A stretch of 64,000 nucleotides of DNA from Streptomyces sp. Alt3 (GTDB lineage Bacteria > Actinomycetota > Actinomycetes > Streptomycetales > Streptomycetaceae): assembly GCF_030719215.1 (NCBI RefSeq), contig NZ_CP120983.1, forward strand, positions 992,001-1,056,000. The letters run 5' to 3'. Shown here one piece after another: positions 32,467 to 41,543 of the stretch. Under the pieces are notes generated by a model. That model was given only the letters and a program-made list of their open reading frames with translations, did no database searches and was not told the DNA's origin. Numbering within the stretch: the stretch's first letter is position 1; every line of letters begins with the position of its first letter. A program made the translations under genes and the position numbers.

Positions 32467-34761
32467 CTACACGCGCGCGCCGTTGTCGGCGGGATCCCGG
32501 CGCTCGCGTCCGGCTCCGGTCCTGCGGCCGGGTGCCCGCTTACGCGCCGGCGGCGGAGCCTTGCTGCTCCTCTCCAGAAGGAGCGCCCCCGGCACGGCGG
32601 TCATCACCGAGGAATAGGTGCCCACGCAGATGCCGATGAGGAGGGCGAGCGCGAAGTCCGCGAGGGAGTCCCCGCCCAGCACGGCGAGGGCCACCAGGAT
32701 GAACAGGGCGCCCATCCCCGTGTTGACGGTGCGCGGGACCGTCTGCAGGACGGCCCGGTTGGCGATGTCGGCGACCGGTGTGCGCCGGTTCCTGGCCCAC
32801 AGCTCACGTACCCGGTCGAAGACCACCACCGAGTCGTTGACGGAGTAGCCGATGACGGTGAGCAGGGCCGCCAGGAAGATCCCGTCGACGGGCCGTCCGA
32901 GCCAGGCGAAGGCGCCGATCAGGATGATGACGTCGTGCACCAGGGCCCCGACCGAGGAGACGGCGAACGTCCAGCGGAACCGTGCCGCGAGGTAGGCGAG
33001 TTGCACGAACACGGCCACGCCCAGGGCGATCAGGGCGTTGCGCCGCAGTTCGTCGCCGAGGCTGGGCCCGATCAGCTCGTCGCGTACCTTCTCCGTCGCA
33101 CCGCCCTCCTCGGCCAGCGCGGCTCTCAGTGCGTGCTCCCCGTCGTTGTCCAGCTGCCCGGTGCGTACGGAGAGGTCCTGCTCGCCCGCGGTGGTGACCT
33201 CGGCGTCGTCGAACCCCGCGGCCGCGATCGCGTCCCGGGCGGTCTCGACGTCGACGGGGCGGCTCGTCGAGTACTCCACGAGCCGCCCGCCGGTGAATTC
33301 GACACCAAGGTCGACACCCCGCACGAGGATGCCGGTCACGGCGACGAGGACGAGCGCGGTGGAGGTCAGCAGCCAGCGGCGCGGCGACCTGAACAGCTGG
33401 GGCTCGCGTTTGTTCAGCCACGTGCGGACACGGCCCGGCCGGGCGATGCCGTTCACACCGCGGTAGTCGCTGACGAACCGGGACCCCGCCGCGATCTCGG
33501 TGAGGGCGCGGGCGATGACGAGCGCGGAGAACATCGAGACCAGGACGCCGATGGCGAGCGTGACCCCGAAGCCCTTGACCGGCCCCGAGCCGAGGAAGAA
33601 GAGCAGCGCGGCGGCGATCAGCGTGGTGACGTTGGAGTCGGCGACGGCACTCCAGGCGCCCCGGAAACCGGCGGTCATCGCGGAGCGCAGCGAACCGCGG
33701 CCACGGTCCGCGTACTCTTCGCGCGCCCGTTCGAAGACAAGGACGTTGGCGTCGACCGCCATCCCGATGGCGAGGACGAAGCCGGCGAGACCCGGCAGGG
33801 TCAGGGTGACCCCCAGCGCGACGAGGACGGCGTAGGAGATCACGCCGTACGCCGCCAGCGCCACCGCGGCGAGGGCGCCGAAGAGCCGGTACATGAGGGT
33901 GATGAAGAGGGCGGTGGCCGCGGCGCCGATGAGAGCGGCCCGGGCACTCGCGTCGATGGCGGCGGCGCCGAGCGTCGGTCCGACGGTCCGCTGTTCGACG
34001 ATCTCGACGGGCACGGGGAGCGCGCCGCCCTTGATGAGCAGGGCGAGGTCCTGTGCTTCCTCGGCACTGAACGAGCCGGTGATCCGGGTGGAACCGGAGG
34101 GCAGTCCGGCCTCGCAGGCGATCGACGGATCGACCTGGGGTGAGGAGATGACCTTTCCGTCGAGGACGATCGCGACGCGGCGCCGTTCGTCGCCGGCGGG
34201 GTGGCAGGCGGCGTCGCCGGTGAGCCGCTTCCACTCCCGGCCCGCGTCCTTGTGGAAGTCGAGCGAGACCGCCCAGCCCGTGCCCTGCTGGGCGTCGAAC
34301 TCGGCGGTGGCGTCCTTGACCCCGGCGCCGGAGAGCTGCACCGGGCCGAGCGCGAGGAGGCCGCCCTGTTCGTCGGACAGCGTCTCCTGCGCGTCGTCGC
34401 CCTCCGTACCGGGGCCCTGGACCGGGTGGAAACCGAGCTGGGCCGTCCGGCCGATGACGTCGGCGGCCTGCCTCGGGTCCTGGACGTCGGGCAGCTCGAC
34501 GATGATCCGGTCCTCACCCGAGCGGGTCAGGGTCGGCTCGGCGACGCCGAGTGAGTCGATGCGCTGCCGCAGCACCTCCAGGGTGCGGTCGGTGCTCTCC
34601 CGGTCCGCCGTCGCGGTGGCGGAGTCCTTGGCCTGCAGCACCATCCGGGTGCCGCCCTGGAGGTCGAGGCCGAGTCTGGGTGACTGGGTCAGGGTGATGA
34701 ACACGGACACGAGCAGAACGGCGGCAGCCAGAACCGCTCGCACCGTGGTGGCGCGAGTCAT
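32467..34761 (-). CDS. secDF: Fused protein translocase subunit SecDF
   Basis: A 764-residue membrane protein joining SecD (about 1-430) and SecF (about 450-735). SecD features: RLGLDLQGGTRMVLQA, IVELPDVQDP, GSFSAEEAQDLALLIKGGALP and AIGMAVDANVLVFERAREE. SecF features: LGVEFTGGRLVEY, the GYSVNDSVVVFDRVRE transmembrane loop and VPRTVNTGMGALFIL. SecDF uses the proton gradient to pull exported proteins through SecYEG. Streptomyces usually also have separate secD and secF near ruvC/yajC; this isolated fusion is a second set, here beside an MreB-like gene, so a specialised export role is plausible. Confidence 0.95.
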   Translation of the reverse strand: MTRATTVRAVLAAAVLLVSVFITLTQSPRLGLDLQGGTRMVLQAKDSATATADRESTDRTLEVLRQRIDSLGVAEPTLTRSGEDRIIVELPDVQDPRQAADVIGRTAQLGFHPVQGPGTEGDDAQETLSDEQGGLLALGPVQLSGAGVKDATAEFDAQQGTGWAVSLDFHKDAGREWKRLTGDAACHPAGDERRRVAIVLDGKVISSPQVDPSIACEAGLPSGSTRITGSFSAEEAQDLALLIKGGALPVPVEIVEQRTVGPTLGAAAIDASARAALIGAAATALFITLMYRLFGALAAVALAAYGVISYAVLVALGVTLTLPGLAGFVLAIGMAVDANVLVFERAREEYADRGRGSLRSAMTAGFRGAWSAVADSNVTTLIAAALLFFLGSGPVKGFGVTLAIGVLVSMFSALVIARALTEIAAGSRFVSDYRGVNGIARPGRVRTWLNKREPQLFRSPRRWLLTSTALVLVAVTGILVRGVDLGVEFTGGRLVEYSTSRPVDVETARDAIAAAGFDDAEVTTAGEQDLSVRTGQLDNDGEHALRAALAEEGGATEKVRDELIGPSLGDELRRNALIALGVAVFVQLAYLAARFRWTFAVSSVGALVHDVIILIGAFAWLGRPVDGIFLAALLTVIGYSVNDSVVVFDRVRELWARNRRTPVADIANRAVLQTVPRTVNTGMGALFILVALAVLGGDSLADFALALLIGICVGTYSSVMTAVPGALLLERSSKAPPPARKRAPGRRTGAGRERRDPADNGARV

Positions 34762-34797
34762 GGGTATCCCCTCGAGTGGGCGTCGTCCGCCCGTGCC

Positions 34798-35412
34798 TCA
34801 GGGGGAGGGGCGCGACGACAGGTCTGCGGAACAGGACCGGTGACGGGCCGGCTGACCGGCCGTCACCCCAGGAGGGCCCCGCACACCGGGCAGCGCCGCC
34901 CGGGCCCGTGCGACGAGGAAGGGGTTCGCACCCGCGGCTCCCGGAGCGGAGCCGCGGGGCGGAAGCAGGTTCTGCGGGCGCGGCGGCAGGGCGCCGTGGC
35001 CGGGCGGGGGGAGGTGCTGCGGAGCGTGCGGGCGGTCGGCGCCCGCACGGGGCCCCGGCAGGGGGCCGGCCTCCGCCCACCGGGCGGGATCGTCGGACCG
35101 GACGGCTGCGTCCGGCCCCGAGGCGTGGACGACGAGGCCGGCGGTGTGCGCGGCGGAGCCGGTAGGACCGGAGCCGTCCGCCGCGGGGTCACCGCGAGGG
35201 ACGGCGGTACCTGCGCCGTGCCCCACGGGGCCGGCGGAGTACGCCGCGGAGCCGACGGGGTGTCCGCCGCTGTGCCCCGGTACCGGAAGTGCGTTCGCGG
35301 CCGTCGCGGGCGTGCCGCCGAGAAGTGCCAGGACACCGAGGAGCAATGCCGCGAGGATGTGCCGCACCTGGTGGGACGTCGTGCGGTGCCGCGATGTGCG
35401 GTGCGGTGCCAT
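34798..35412 (-). CDS. Low-complexity secreted protein of unknown function
   Basis: A 204-residue protein with an N-terminal His/Arg/Ser/Thr-rich segment, then a clear hydrophobic export segment RHILAALLLGVLALLGG and an ATAANA cleavage-like site, followed by a Gly/Ala/Pro/His-rich mature region without Cys pattern or domain. It lies between secDF and the MreB-like gene on the same strand. The start is uncertain: the DNA at 35378-35436 is made of GTGCGGTGC-type short repeats, and a GTG just before RHILAALLL is an alternative. The opposite strand is also open, so the call rests on the signal peptide and strand context. Confidence 0.5.
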   Translation of the reverse strand: MAPHRTSRHRTTSHQVRHILAALLLGVLALLGGTPATAANALPVPGHSGGHPVGSAAYSAGPVGHGAGTAVPRGDPAADGSGPTGSAAHTAGLVVHASGPDAAVRSDDPARWAEAGPLPGPRAGADRPHAPQHLPPPGHGALPPRPQNLLPPRGSAPGAAGANPFLVARARAALPGVRGPPGVTAGQPARHRSCSADLSSRPSP

Positions 35413-35480
35413 GTCGTGCGGTGCTGTGTCGTGCGGCCCCGTCGGGGGCGCGTTCCCCCGGGGTGCCCCCGGGAGGGGGC

Positions 35481-36326
35481 TCACCTCAGCCGGACCGGGC
35501 GGACGGACACCGCGCCTGCGGCGGCGGGGCACAGGACGGAGTCCAGGAACAGGGCGGCGCCCCGCACGACAGCGGTCGACGGGTCGGGGGCGATGCGCAC
35601 CGGCACACCGAGGCGGCCCGTGATCCGGTCGGTGACATCATGGCGGAGCGCGCCGCCACCGGTGAGCACCGGCCCGCGGCGCAGTGCTCCGCGTACCGCT
35701 CCGTGCCGGTCCTCACGCCACATGGACGTGATCATATCGATGACGTTTCCGACGAGTTCGGCGGGCACCGACCCCGGGTCGAGGTCGCTGAGGCCCGCGT
35801 CGACCTGACGGGCGTCGACGACCGTTCCGTCGACGAGCAGGGCGACTTCGGTCAGTTCGGCACCCATGTCGACGACGAGCACCGGGCCGCCGGCCGGATC
35901 GCCGGTGCACCCGGCCGCGGCACTGGCACTGTTGAGGACCACCGCACGGGACACCCCGAGGGACGCGACGAGTTCCCTCGCCGTCGCCCGGTGTTCCTGT
36001 CCGGCCAGGACCGGATGGCTGAGCACCACGACGCCGCCCTCACGGTCGGCGCCCAACGCGACGTCGGCAAGACGTCCGAGCAGCCCGGCGCATGTCTCCG
36101 CGTCGACGATGCGGCCTCGTCGGACCGGCCGCGTGGCACTGTGCTCCCAGCCGGCCGGTCCGCCGGTGACGAGCCCCTGACCCGCGACCCAGGCGCGGAT
36201 TCCGGAGCTGCCCAGGTCGATGGCCAGCCCCTTGGCGGGACCGGGCCGGCCGGCGGCGCGGGCGGCATGTGCGTCCTGCCGCCGGAGGACCGGCCGGCCT
36301 CGCCGCCCGTCACGTGAAGTACGCAT
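35481..36326 (-). CDS. Short MreB/Mbl-like actin-fold protein
   Basis: A 281-residue protein with actin-fold nucleotide motifs: phosphate-1 loop KGLAIDLGSSGIRAWVAG (about 32-48), phosphate-2 VLVVDMGAELTEVALLVDG (about 150-168) and the adenosine loop PVLTGGGALRHDVTDRI (about 218-235). The usual MreB is about 340 residues, so 50-60 residues of subdomain sequence are missing, and the first 30 residues are a basic linker. Streptomyces are known to carry a third, shortened MreB-like protein besides MreB and Mbl. Polymerisation is doubtful without the missing subdomain. The ATG follows GAGGG. Confidence 0.82.
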   Translation of the reverse strand: MRTSRDGRRGRPVLRRQDAHAARAAGRPGPAKGLAIDLGSSGIRAWVAGQGLVTGGPAGWEHSATRPVRRGRIVDAETCAGLLGRLADVALGADREGGVVVLSHPVLAGQEHRATARELVASLGVSRAVVLNSASAAAGCTGDPAGGPVLVVDMGAELTEVALLVDGTVVDARQVDAGLSDLDPGSVPAELVGNVIDMITSMWREDRHGAVRGALRRGPVLTGGGALRHDVTDRITGRLGVPVRIAPDPSTAVVRGAALFLDSVLCPAAAGAVSVRPVRLR

Positions 36327-36474
36327 CGGCCCTCGTCCTCAGGTCTGCCGCCACAGCGGACCGGCACGCACCGGCCCGCTGATAGCGAGGTCAGATCGAA
36401 CCCTCACTATGCAATACAAGGCACGAAAAGGCCACCGCCTCGACAATTCAAGGGTGCGAGCCGATGAGCGGCTG

Positions 36475-36516
36475 TCACACCTCCACAGCGAGAGCTCTCA
36501 CACCTCCACAGCGAGA
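36475..36516. repeat. Duplicated 3' end of the ligase gene
   Basis: TCACACCTCCACAGCGAGA occurs at 36475-36493 and again at 36498-36516. The second copy contains the ligase stop codon and last codons; the first lies just downstream. This 23-bp-step duplication is non-coding outside the gene. Confidence 0.85.
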
Positions 36517-38594
36517 TACGCCTCGACGAGCTCGGCGAATTCCTCGGGCGCCGCTATCCGCACTCCGAGATCCTCGGCCTTGGTCCGCTTGGATCCCGCC
36601 TTCTCCCCGGCGACGAGCAGACTCGTGCGCTTGGAGACGCTGGAGGAGGACTTCCCTCCGGCCCGCTCGATCAGCTCGTTCATCTCGTTGCGCGAGAGCT
36701 TCTCCAGGGCCCCGGTCATGGCTCCGGTGACCACGACCGTCATGCCGGCGAGCGGCAGCCCGGTCGTCGCGGAGTCCTCGGCGTCGCCCTCCTGCGCGGC
36801 CCCGGGCTCCGGCGGCGGAGTGGCACCGGGCTCCGTCATGTTGACCCCGGCGGCCACCAGCTTGGCGATCAGCGGAGCGAGCTCCTCCAGTTCCCTGACG
36901 ACCGCGGCCGCCTTCTCCGTCCCGATGCCGTCGACCTGCTGCAGCGCGTCGGCGTCGGCGGCGACGATCCGGTCCATCGAGGCGAAGTGGCGGGCGATCC
37001 GGCGGGACATGGAACGCCCCGTGCCACGCACGCCGAGCGCACAGAAGACCCTCGACAGGGGACGGCTCGCGGCGGTCCGGATGGCCGCGAGCAGGTTGTC
37101 GGTCGAGGTCTCCCCCATCCTCTCCAGCGAGAGCAGCTGTTCGCGCTCCAGCGTGAAGAGATCGGCGAAGTCCTGGACGAGGCCGGCGTCGACGAGCTGG
37201 ACGACGCGCGTGGCGCCGAGCCCCTCGATGTCCAGCTGGTCACGGCCTGCCGCGTAGGAGATGGAGGCGACCAGGCGACAGTCACGGCCCCGGGTGCAGC
37301 GCCAGCGCTGCTCGCTCGCATCGATCTCGGAACCGCACCGGGGACATGCCTCGGGGAACTCGATCGGCTGTTCCTCGCCCGTCCGCAGGTGCGCCACGGG
37401 CGCTTCGATGCGGGGGATGATGTCGCCCGCCTTGTAGACCATCACGTGATCGCCCAGGCGCAGGTCCCGGCGCGTGATGTCGGCGGGGTTGTGCAGCGTG
37501 GCGTAGCTGACGGTCGACCCGTCGATCTCGACGGGCTCCAGCACGGCGCGCGGCGCGATGATGCCGGTCCTGCCGACATTCCACTCGACCCCCAGAAGCC
37601 GGGTGACCTTCTCCACGGCCGGGAGCTTGTACGCGATGGCCCAGCGCGGCGCGCGCGTCCCGGAGCCCGCGTCACGCTGGTCGGCCGCCAGGTCCGCCTT
37701 GATCACGATGCCGTCGATACCGAAGGGCAGCGAGGCGCGCAGCGAGGCGATGTCCTCCACCCCCGCCTGGACCTCCTCGACCGTGGTCACGGTGCGCGGG
37801 GCGACCGCGGTGTCCGCGGCGGTGTGCACGCCGATCCCTGCGACGTACTCCAGGACCTCGCTGTGCGGGAGTTCGGCCAGGGTGTCCGTCAGTTCGCCGG
37901 AATCCGGCAGCGCGAGCGCGCCGTACGCGAAGAAGGTCATCTCCACGCGGTAGGGGCGGTCCTTGGCGCGCAGGGTGCCGGCCGCGCCGTTGCGCGGGTT
38001 GGCGAAGGGGGCGGCGCCGTGCTCCGTGCGCACCGTGTTCGCCGTCTCGAACTGCTCGTTGGTCATGAGGATCTCGCCGCGTATCTCCAGCGTGGCGGGA
38101 GCGCCCAGCCGCTCGGGCAGGCCGAGCACCGTCCCGATCGCGTGGGAGACGTCCTCGCCGGCCGTCCCGTCGCCCCGGGTGATCAACTGCTCGAGCCGGC
38201 CCAGGCGGTAGCGCGCGGCCACGGCCAGACCGTCGAGCTTGGGCTCCACGCTCCAGGCCGCGACGGGCCGGCCGATACGCCGCTCGACGGAAGCGGTCCA
38301 GGTGACGAACTGCTCGGCGGAGAACACGTTGTCGAGCGAGAGCATCGGCACGGTGTGCGGCACGTCCCCCGAGGCCGCGCCGCCGGCGACCTTCCCCGTC
38401 GGCGAGGCGTCCAGCACCTCCTGCGGGTGCTCCTCCTCGTAGGCCGCGATCGCCCGCACCAGCCGGTCGTACGCATCGTCGTCGAGCGCGCTCTCACCTG
38501 CGGTGTAGTACGCGGCTGCGGCGCGCTCGGCCTCTTCCACCGCAGCTGCGTAGGCGGCGGTGTCGGCGAGCGGACCAGCTGTGTTCGTCGTCAT
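36498..38594 (-). CDS. ligA2: NAD-dependent DNA ligase, probable second copy (LigA2)
   Basis: A 698-residue enzyme with domain Ia ([16 protein letters not shown]), adenylation motif I EPKLDGLA with the nucleotide-accepting Lys at about 120, [25 protein letters not shown] and [24 protein letters not shown] fold, a four-Cys zinc module ([17 protein letters not shown] and RDC, about 405-430), helix-hairpin-helix repeats and a C-terminal BRCT domain (about 620-698). It seals nicks using NAD+. Its context (no gatCAB genes nearby) suggests the accessory ligase known in many streptomycetes rather than the housekeeping copy. Between two ATGs, the downstream one has better ribosome-site spacing. Confidence 0.93.
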   Translation of the reverse strand: MTTNTAGPLADTAAYAAAVEEAERAAAAYYTAGESALDDDAYDRLVRAIAAYEEEHPQEVLDASPTGKVAGGAASGDVPHTVPMLSLDNVFSAEQFVTWTASVERRIGRPVAAWSVEPKLDGLAVAARYRLGRLEQLITRGDGTAGEDVSHAIGTVLGLPERLGAPATLEIRGEILMTNEQFETANTVRTEHGAAPFANPRNGAAGTLRAKDRPYRVEMTFFAYGALALPDSGELTDTLAELPHSEVLEYVAGIGVHTAADTAVAPRTVTTVEEVQAGVEDIASLRASLPFGIDGIVIKADLAADQRDAGSGTRAPRWAIAYKLPAVEKVTRLLGVEWNVGRTGIIAPRAVLEPVEIDGSTVSYATLHNPADITRRDLRLGDHVMVYKAGDIIPRIEAPVAHLRTGEEQPIEFPEACPRCGSEIDASEQRWRCTRGRDCRLVASISYAAGRDQLDIEGLGATRVVQLVDAGLVQDFADLFTLEREQLLSLERMGETSTDNLLAAIRTAASRPLSRVFCALGVRGTGRSMSRRIARHFASMDRIVAADADALQQVDGIGTEKAAAVVRELEELAPLIAKLVAAGVNMTEPGATPPPEPGAAQEGDAEDSATTGLPLAGMTVVVTGAMTGALEKLSRNEMNELIERAGGKSSSSVSKRTSLLVAGEKAGSKRTKAEDLGVRIAAPEEFAELVEAYLAVEV

Positions 38595-38657
38595 GGGCAC
38601 CATCCTGCCGTCCACCACTGACAACGCCCTCCCACCGCCATCGGGAGCCAGCGACGA

Positions 38658-38669
38658 GAGAGCGCTCTC
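38658..38669. promoter_or_regulatory. LacI-type palindromic operator, copy 1
   Basis: GAGAGCGCTCTC is a perfect 12-bp palindrome centred on GCGC, 64 nt upstream of the ligase start and 89 bp before the centre of the second copy region. Its CG-centred symmetry is that of LacI/CebR-type operators. Confidence 0.6.
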
Positions 38670-38730
38670 CCATGATCAGGCGTGTCAACTTCGTTCAAAT
38701 GCAAGCCAAATGGGGCTTCAGCGCAATGTA

Positions 38731-38779
38731 TTGACATGCCTGCGTCACGCTTCTACGTTCCATGAGAGAGCGCTCTCTC
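38731..38779 (+). promoter_or_regulatory. Promoter with overlapping palindromic operator (copy 2) for the DUF1996 gene
   Basis: A consensus -35 TTGACA (38731-38736) is followed after 17 bp by TACGTT (38754-38759). The 16-bp perfect palindrome GAGAGAGCGCTCTCTC (38764-38779) covers the expected transcription start. A repressor bound there would block initiation. The LacI-family gene at 40484 in the same cluster is the natural candidate. Confidence 0.7.
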
Positions 38780-38832
38780 CCCTGGCCGGGCCCCGGTCAG
38801 AGGAATCCCCACTTCCTCGGAACAGGAGTGCC

Positions 38833-39768
38833 GTGCTCTTCCTACGCAGACGTACGAAGCAACACCACGGACGCAGGAACCTGCCCCCGTGGCGCTACCG
38901 CGTCGCCGGGCTGGCCGCCGCCGCACTGGCTCTGTCCCTCGTCCAGGCCACCACCGGCAACGCGGCAGGGGACCGGACCGCCCCGTCGGCACCGGCGGCC
39001 GTCGCCGACGTGGTCAGGGTCGCCGAATTCCTCGCGGAGTGTCCCTACACCCACCGGGCTCCGGACGACCCGATCGTGCTGCCCGGTCTGCCCGGCGCCT
39101 CGCACATGCACAGCTTCTTCGGCAACGACTCCACCAACGCCCATTCCGACCTGGCCTCGTTGGAGAAGGCCGGCACCAGCTGCGCGCCCAGGACCGACCT
39201 CTCCTCGTACTGGGTCCCCACGCTGTACGACGGCGACAAGGAGGTGGAGCCGACCGGCACCACCTTCTACTACCTCGGCGAAGGCGTGCGGGACGACATC
39301 ATCAGGACGATCAAGCCGTTCCCGCGCGGACTCCGGATCGTCGCGGGCAACGCGAAGGCGACCGGCCCCGACGACAACACGATCTCGCGCTGGTCCTGCC
39401 TGCACCACGGCGAGGTCGACCCGTCCCACGACTTCGTCAACTGTCCGGCGGGCTCGATGATGGAGAGCTACCTGGACTTCCCGCAGTGCTGGAACGGCCG
39501 GGATCTCGACTCGGCCGACCACAAGAGCCACATGGCCTATCCGGTGGGCGGCGCCTGCCCGTCGACCCACCCCGTTCCGGTGCCCAAACTGCGCCAGGTC
39601 CTGCGCTACCCCGTCAACGGCGACCCGGCACGGTTACGGCTGGCTTCGGGTCGTGGCTACACGATGCACGGTGACTTCTTCAACGTGTGGCCGGAGGCGG
39701 AGATGGCACAACGGGTGCGTGACTGCATCAACGCCATCATCAAGTGCGGTGCCGACGGCACACCCTGA
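38833..39768 (+). CDS. Secreted DUF1996 protein containing a TTA codon
   Basis: A 311-residue exported protein: a basic N-terminus (LFLRRRTKQHHGRR), hydrophobic YRVAGLAAAALALSLVQA, then a DUF1996 domain with GASHMHSFFGND, WVPTLYDG, RWSCLHHGEVD, CPAGSMMESYLDFPQCWNG and DHKSHMAYP. The repeated His/Asp motifs suggest metal or sugar binding, but no activity is established. GTG start after AGGAG (short spacing). Codon 268 (39634-39636) is TTA, the only such codon I found in the window, implying dependence on the bldA tRNA and expression late in development. An operator overlaps its promoter. Confidence 0.88.
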   Translation: MLFLRRRTKQHHGRRNLPPWRYRVAGLAAAALALSLVQATTGNAAGDRTAPSAPAAVADVVRVAEFLAECPYTHRAPDDPIVLPGLPGASHMHSFFGNDSTNAHSDLASLEKAGTSCAPRTDLSSYWVPTLYDGDKEVEPTGTTFYYLGEGVRDDIIRTIKPFPRGLRIVAGNAKATGPDDNTISRWSCLHHGEVDPSHDFVNCPAGSMMESYLDFPQCWNGRDLDSADHKSHMAYPVGGACPSTHPVPVPKLRQVLRYPVNGDPARLRLASGRGYTMHGDFFNVWPEAEMAQRVRDCINAIIKCGADGTP

Positions 39769-39792
39769 CCGCTCGTCCGTCCCCCGCCCATC

Positions 39793-39829
39793 GGTGCCTG
39801 TCCGGGTCCTTCCGGCCCGGGCAGGCACC
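39793..39829 (+). terminator. Hairpin between the DUF1996 and DUF305 genes
   Basis: GGTGCCTGTCCGGG (39793-39806) pairs with CCCGGGCAGGCACC (39816-39829) with one G-T wobble and a nine-base loop. It lies 24 nt after the DUF1996 stop and 20 nt before the DUF305 start, so it may terminate partially or stabilise the upstream mRNA. Confidence 0.65.
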
Positions 39830-39849
39830 TCCGCGCAAGGACCCCGCCC

Positions 39850-40476
39850 ATGCCCGCTCGTCCTGTCGCAGCACTGCTCCTCCTGCTCACCGTCCTGACC
39901 GGGTGCGCCCGGCAGGAGGGACGGGCGGCGGAATCGGGAACCGTGCCGTCCCGCACGGCTGCCGCTCCCGGTCCGTCCGCCGATCCGACCGACTCCGCGT
40001 GGGTCCAGCTGATGATCCCGATGGACGAACAGGCTGTCGCCCTGCTGGACATGGCGTCGCGGAAGGCCACCGGCCCGCGGCTGCGGGCCTGGGCCGCCCG
40101 GCTGCGGAGCGACCAGGCCACCGAACTGGCGGAACTGCGGCGGCTGCGGACACGGATGGGACTGCCGGACACCGATCTGCACGAGGGACACGACATGCCC
40201 GGCATGGTGACGGCGGCGGATCTCAGGACCGCCCGCGCGGCCGGGGGCGCCTCCTTCGACCGCCTGCTCGTGTCGCAGATCCGCGAACATCTGCGCCAGT
40301 CGGAACAGGTCTCACGCTCGGAGACGGCGGCCGGCAGCGGGACGCGGGCCACGACGCGCGCCCGGGAGCTCGTCGCCGCACGCGGGAAACAGCTGGCGGC
40401 CCTGACGTCGCTGTGCGCGGGCAAGGCCGCTGACGTGCCGGAACCCTTCGCATGCCCGGAGGATCACCCGGTATAA
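39850..40476 (+). CDS. DUF305 lipoprotein
   Basis: A 208-residue lipoprotein: hydrophobic AALLLLLTVLTGC with the lipobox Cys at about 19, a disordered Ala/Pro linker, then a four-helix DUF305 domain (ferritin-like) with IPMDEQAVALLDMA and HEGHDMPGM. The His/Met-rich motif and the final DVPEPFACPEDHPV are consistent with copper or other metal binding, as proposed for some DUF305 proteins. It follows DUF1996 and ends seven bases before the LacI gene, so all three may respond to the same signal. Confidence 0.87.
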   Translation: MPARPVAALLLLLTVLTGCARQEGRAAESGTVPSRTAAAPGPSADPTDSAWVQLMIPMDEQAVALLDMASRKATGPRLRAWAARLRSDQATELAELRRLRTRMGLPDTDLHEGHDMPGMVTAADLRTARAAGGASFDRLLVSQIREHLRQSEQVSRSETAAGSGTRATTRARELVAARGKQLAALTSLCAGKAADVPEPFACPEDHPV

Positions 40477-40483
40477 AGACTGC

Positions 40484-41539
40484 ATGACTGCCGATGTCCA
40501 ACCGCCCGTACGCCCCGCCACCCTGGAGGACGTGGCCGCGGTGGCGGGCGTCTCCCGGGCGACAGTGTCCCGTGTCATCAACGGTGCGACCACGGTCGAC
40601 CCGGCGCTGCGACGGGTCGTGGAGGAGGCGGTGGCCACGACGGGCTACGTCCCCAACCGGGCTGCGCGTTCCCTGGTGACCCGCCGGACGGATTCGGTCG
40701 CGCTGGTCGTGTCTGAGCGCGAACGGCGCCCGGTCTCCGAGCCGTTCATCGGCAGGATGTTCTCCGACCCCCACTTCGGGCGTGTGGTCGCCGGGCTGAT
40801 GGACGTACTGCGCCCCGCCGGGATCCAGATGGTGCTGATGCTGTCCGACGACGAGACGTCGCGCAATCAGCTCCTGTCGTACCTGCGCCAGGGGCACGTC
40901 GACGGAGTGGTGCTGATCTCCTCGCACGCCGACGACCCGCTGCCCGCCCTGCTCCACGACACCCGGCTGCCGGCCGTACTGGCCGGCCGGCCCCGCAACC
41001 CGTCGCCCCTCACCTACGTCGAGGCGGACCAGCGGGCCGGGGCCCAGATGGCGGCGGACCACCTGGCGGCCCTGGGGCGACGGAACATCGGGACGATCGC
41101 GGGCCCGCAGGACATGCCTGCCGGCCAGGTGCGTCTGACGGGTTTCCTGGACGCGCTGGAGCAGCACGGCATCGGGGACGTGGTGACAGCCGAAGGGGGC
41201 TTCACCCACGCGGGCGGTGCGGCGGCGATGCGGCAGCTGCTGCGTGAACGTCCCGGTCTGGACGCGGTGTTCATCGCCTCGGACCTGATGGCCCAGGGCG
41301 CGCTGCCCGTGCTGCTGCGGGCCGGCAGGGACGTGCCCGGCGACGTGGCCGTGGTGGGTTTCGACGACAGCACCGCGGCGGTGGCCTGCGATCCGCCGCT
41401 CACGACCGTGCGTCAGCCGGTGGAGGAGATGGCGGCCGAGATGGCGCGGCTCCTCCTGAAACAGATCGGCAGCCCGGCCGACGGCCCCGCGCCGTCCGTG
41501 GTGTTCCATCCGACCCTGGTCCGGCGCGAGAGCGCCTGA
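40484..41539 (+). CDS. LacI-family transcriptional regulator
   Basis: A 351-residue regulator with the N-terminal helix-turn-helix TLEDVAAVAGVSRATVSRVI, the hinge helix NRAARSLVTRRT and a periplasmic-binding-type sensor domain (SVALVVSERE, HVDGVVLISSHADD, DAVFIASDLMAQGAL, VAVVGFDDSTAAV). It sits seven bases after the DUF305 stop. The CG-centred palindromes at 38658 and 38764 are of the class LacI proteins bind, so it probably represses the DUF1996-DUF305-lacI cluster. It ends only four bases from the convergent phosphatase gene. Confidence 0.93.
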   Translation: MTADVQPPVRPATLEDVAAVAGVSRATVSRVINGATTVDPALRRVVEEAVATTGYVPNRAARSLVTRRTDSVALVVSERERRPVSEPFIGRMFSDPHFGRVVAGLMDVLRPAGIQMVLMLSDDETSRNQLLSYLRQGHVDGVVLISSHADDPLPALLHDTRLPAVLAGRPRNPSPLTYVEADQRAGAQMAADHLAALGRRNIGTIAGPQDMPAGQVRLTGFLDALEQHGIGDVVTAEGGFTHAGGAAAMRQLLRERPGLDAVFIASDLMAQGALPVLLRAGRDVPGDVAVVGFDDSTAAVACDPPLTTVRQPVEEMAAEMARLLLKQIGSPADGPAPSVVFHPTLVRRESA

Positions 41540-41543
41540 TCCT

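Noticed and set aside
34840..35808. Plus-strand open frame opposite the low-complexity secreted protein and the MreB-like gene
   Set aside because: Arg/Gly-rich with no domain or ribosome site; the minus strand has a signal peptide and an actin-fold protein in the same interval.
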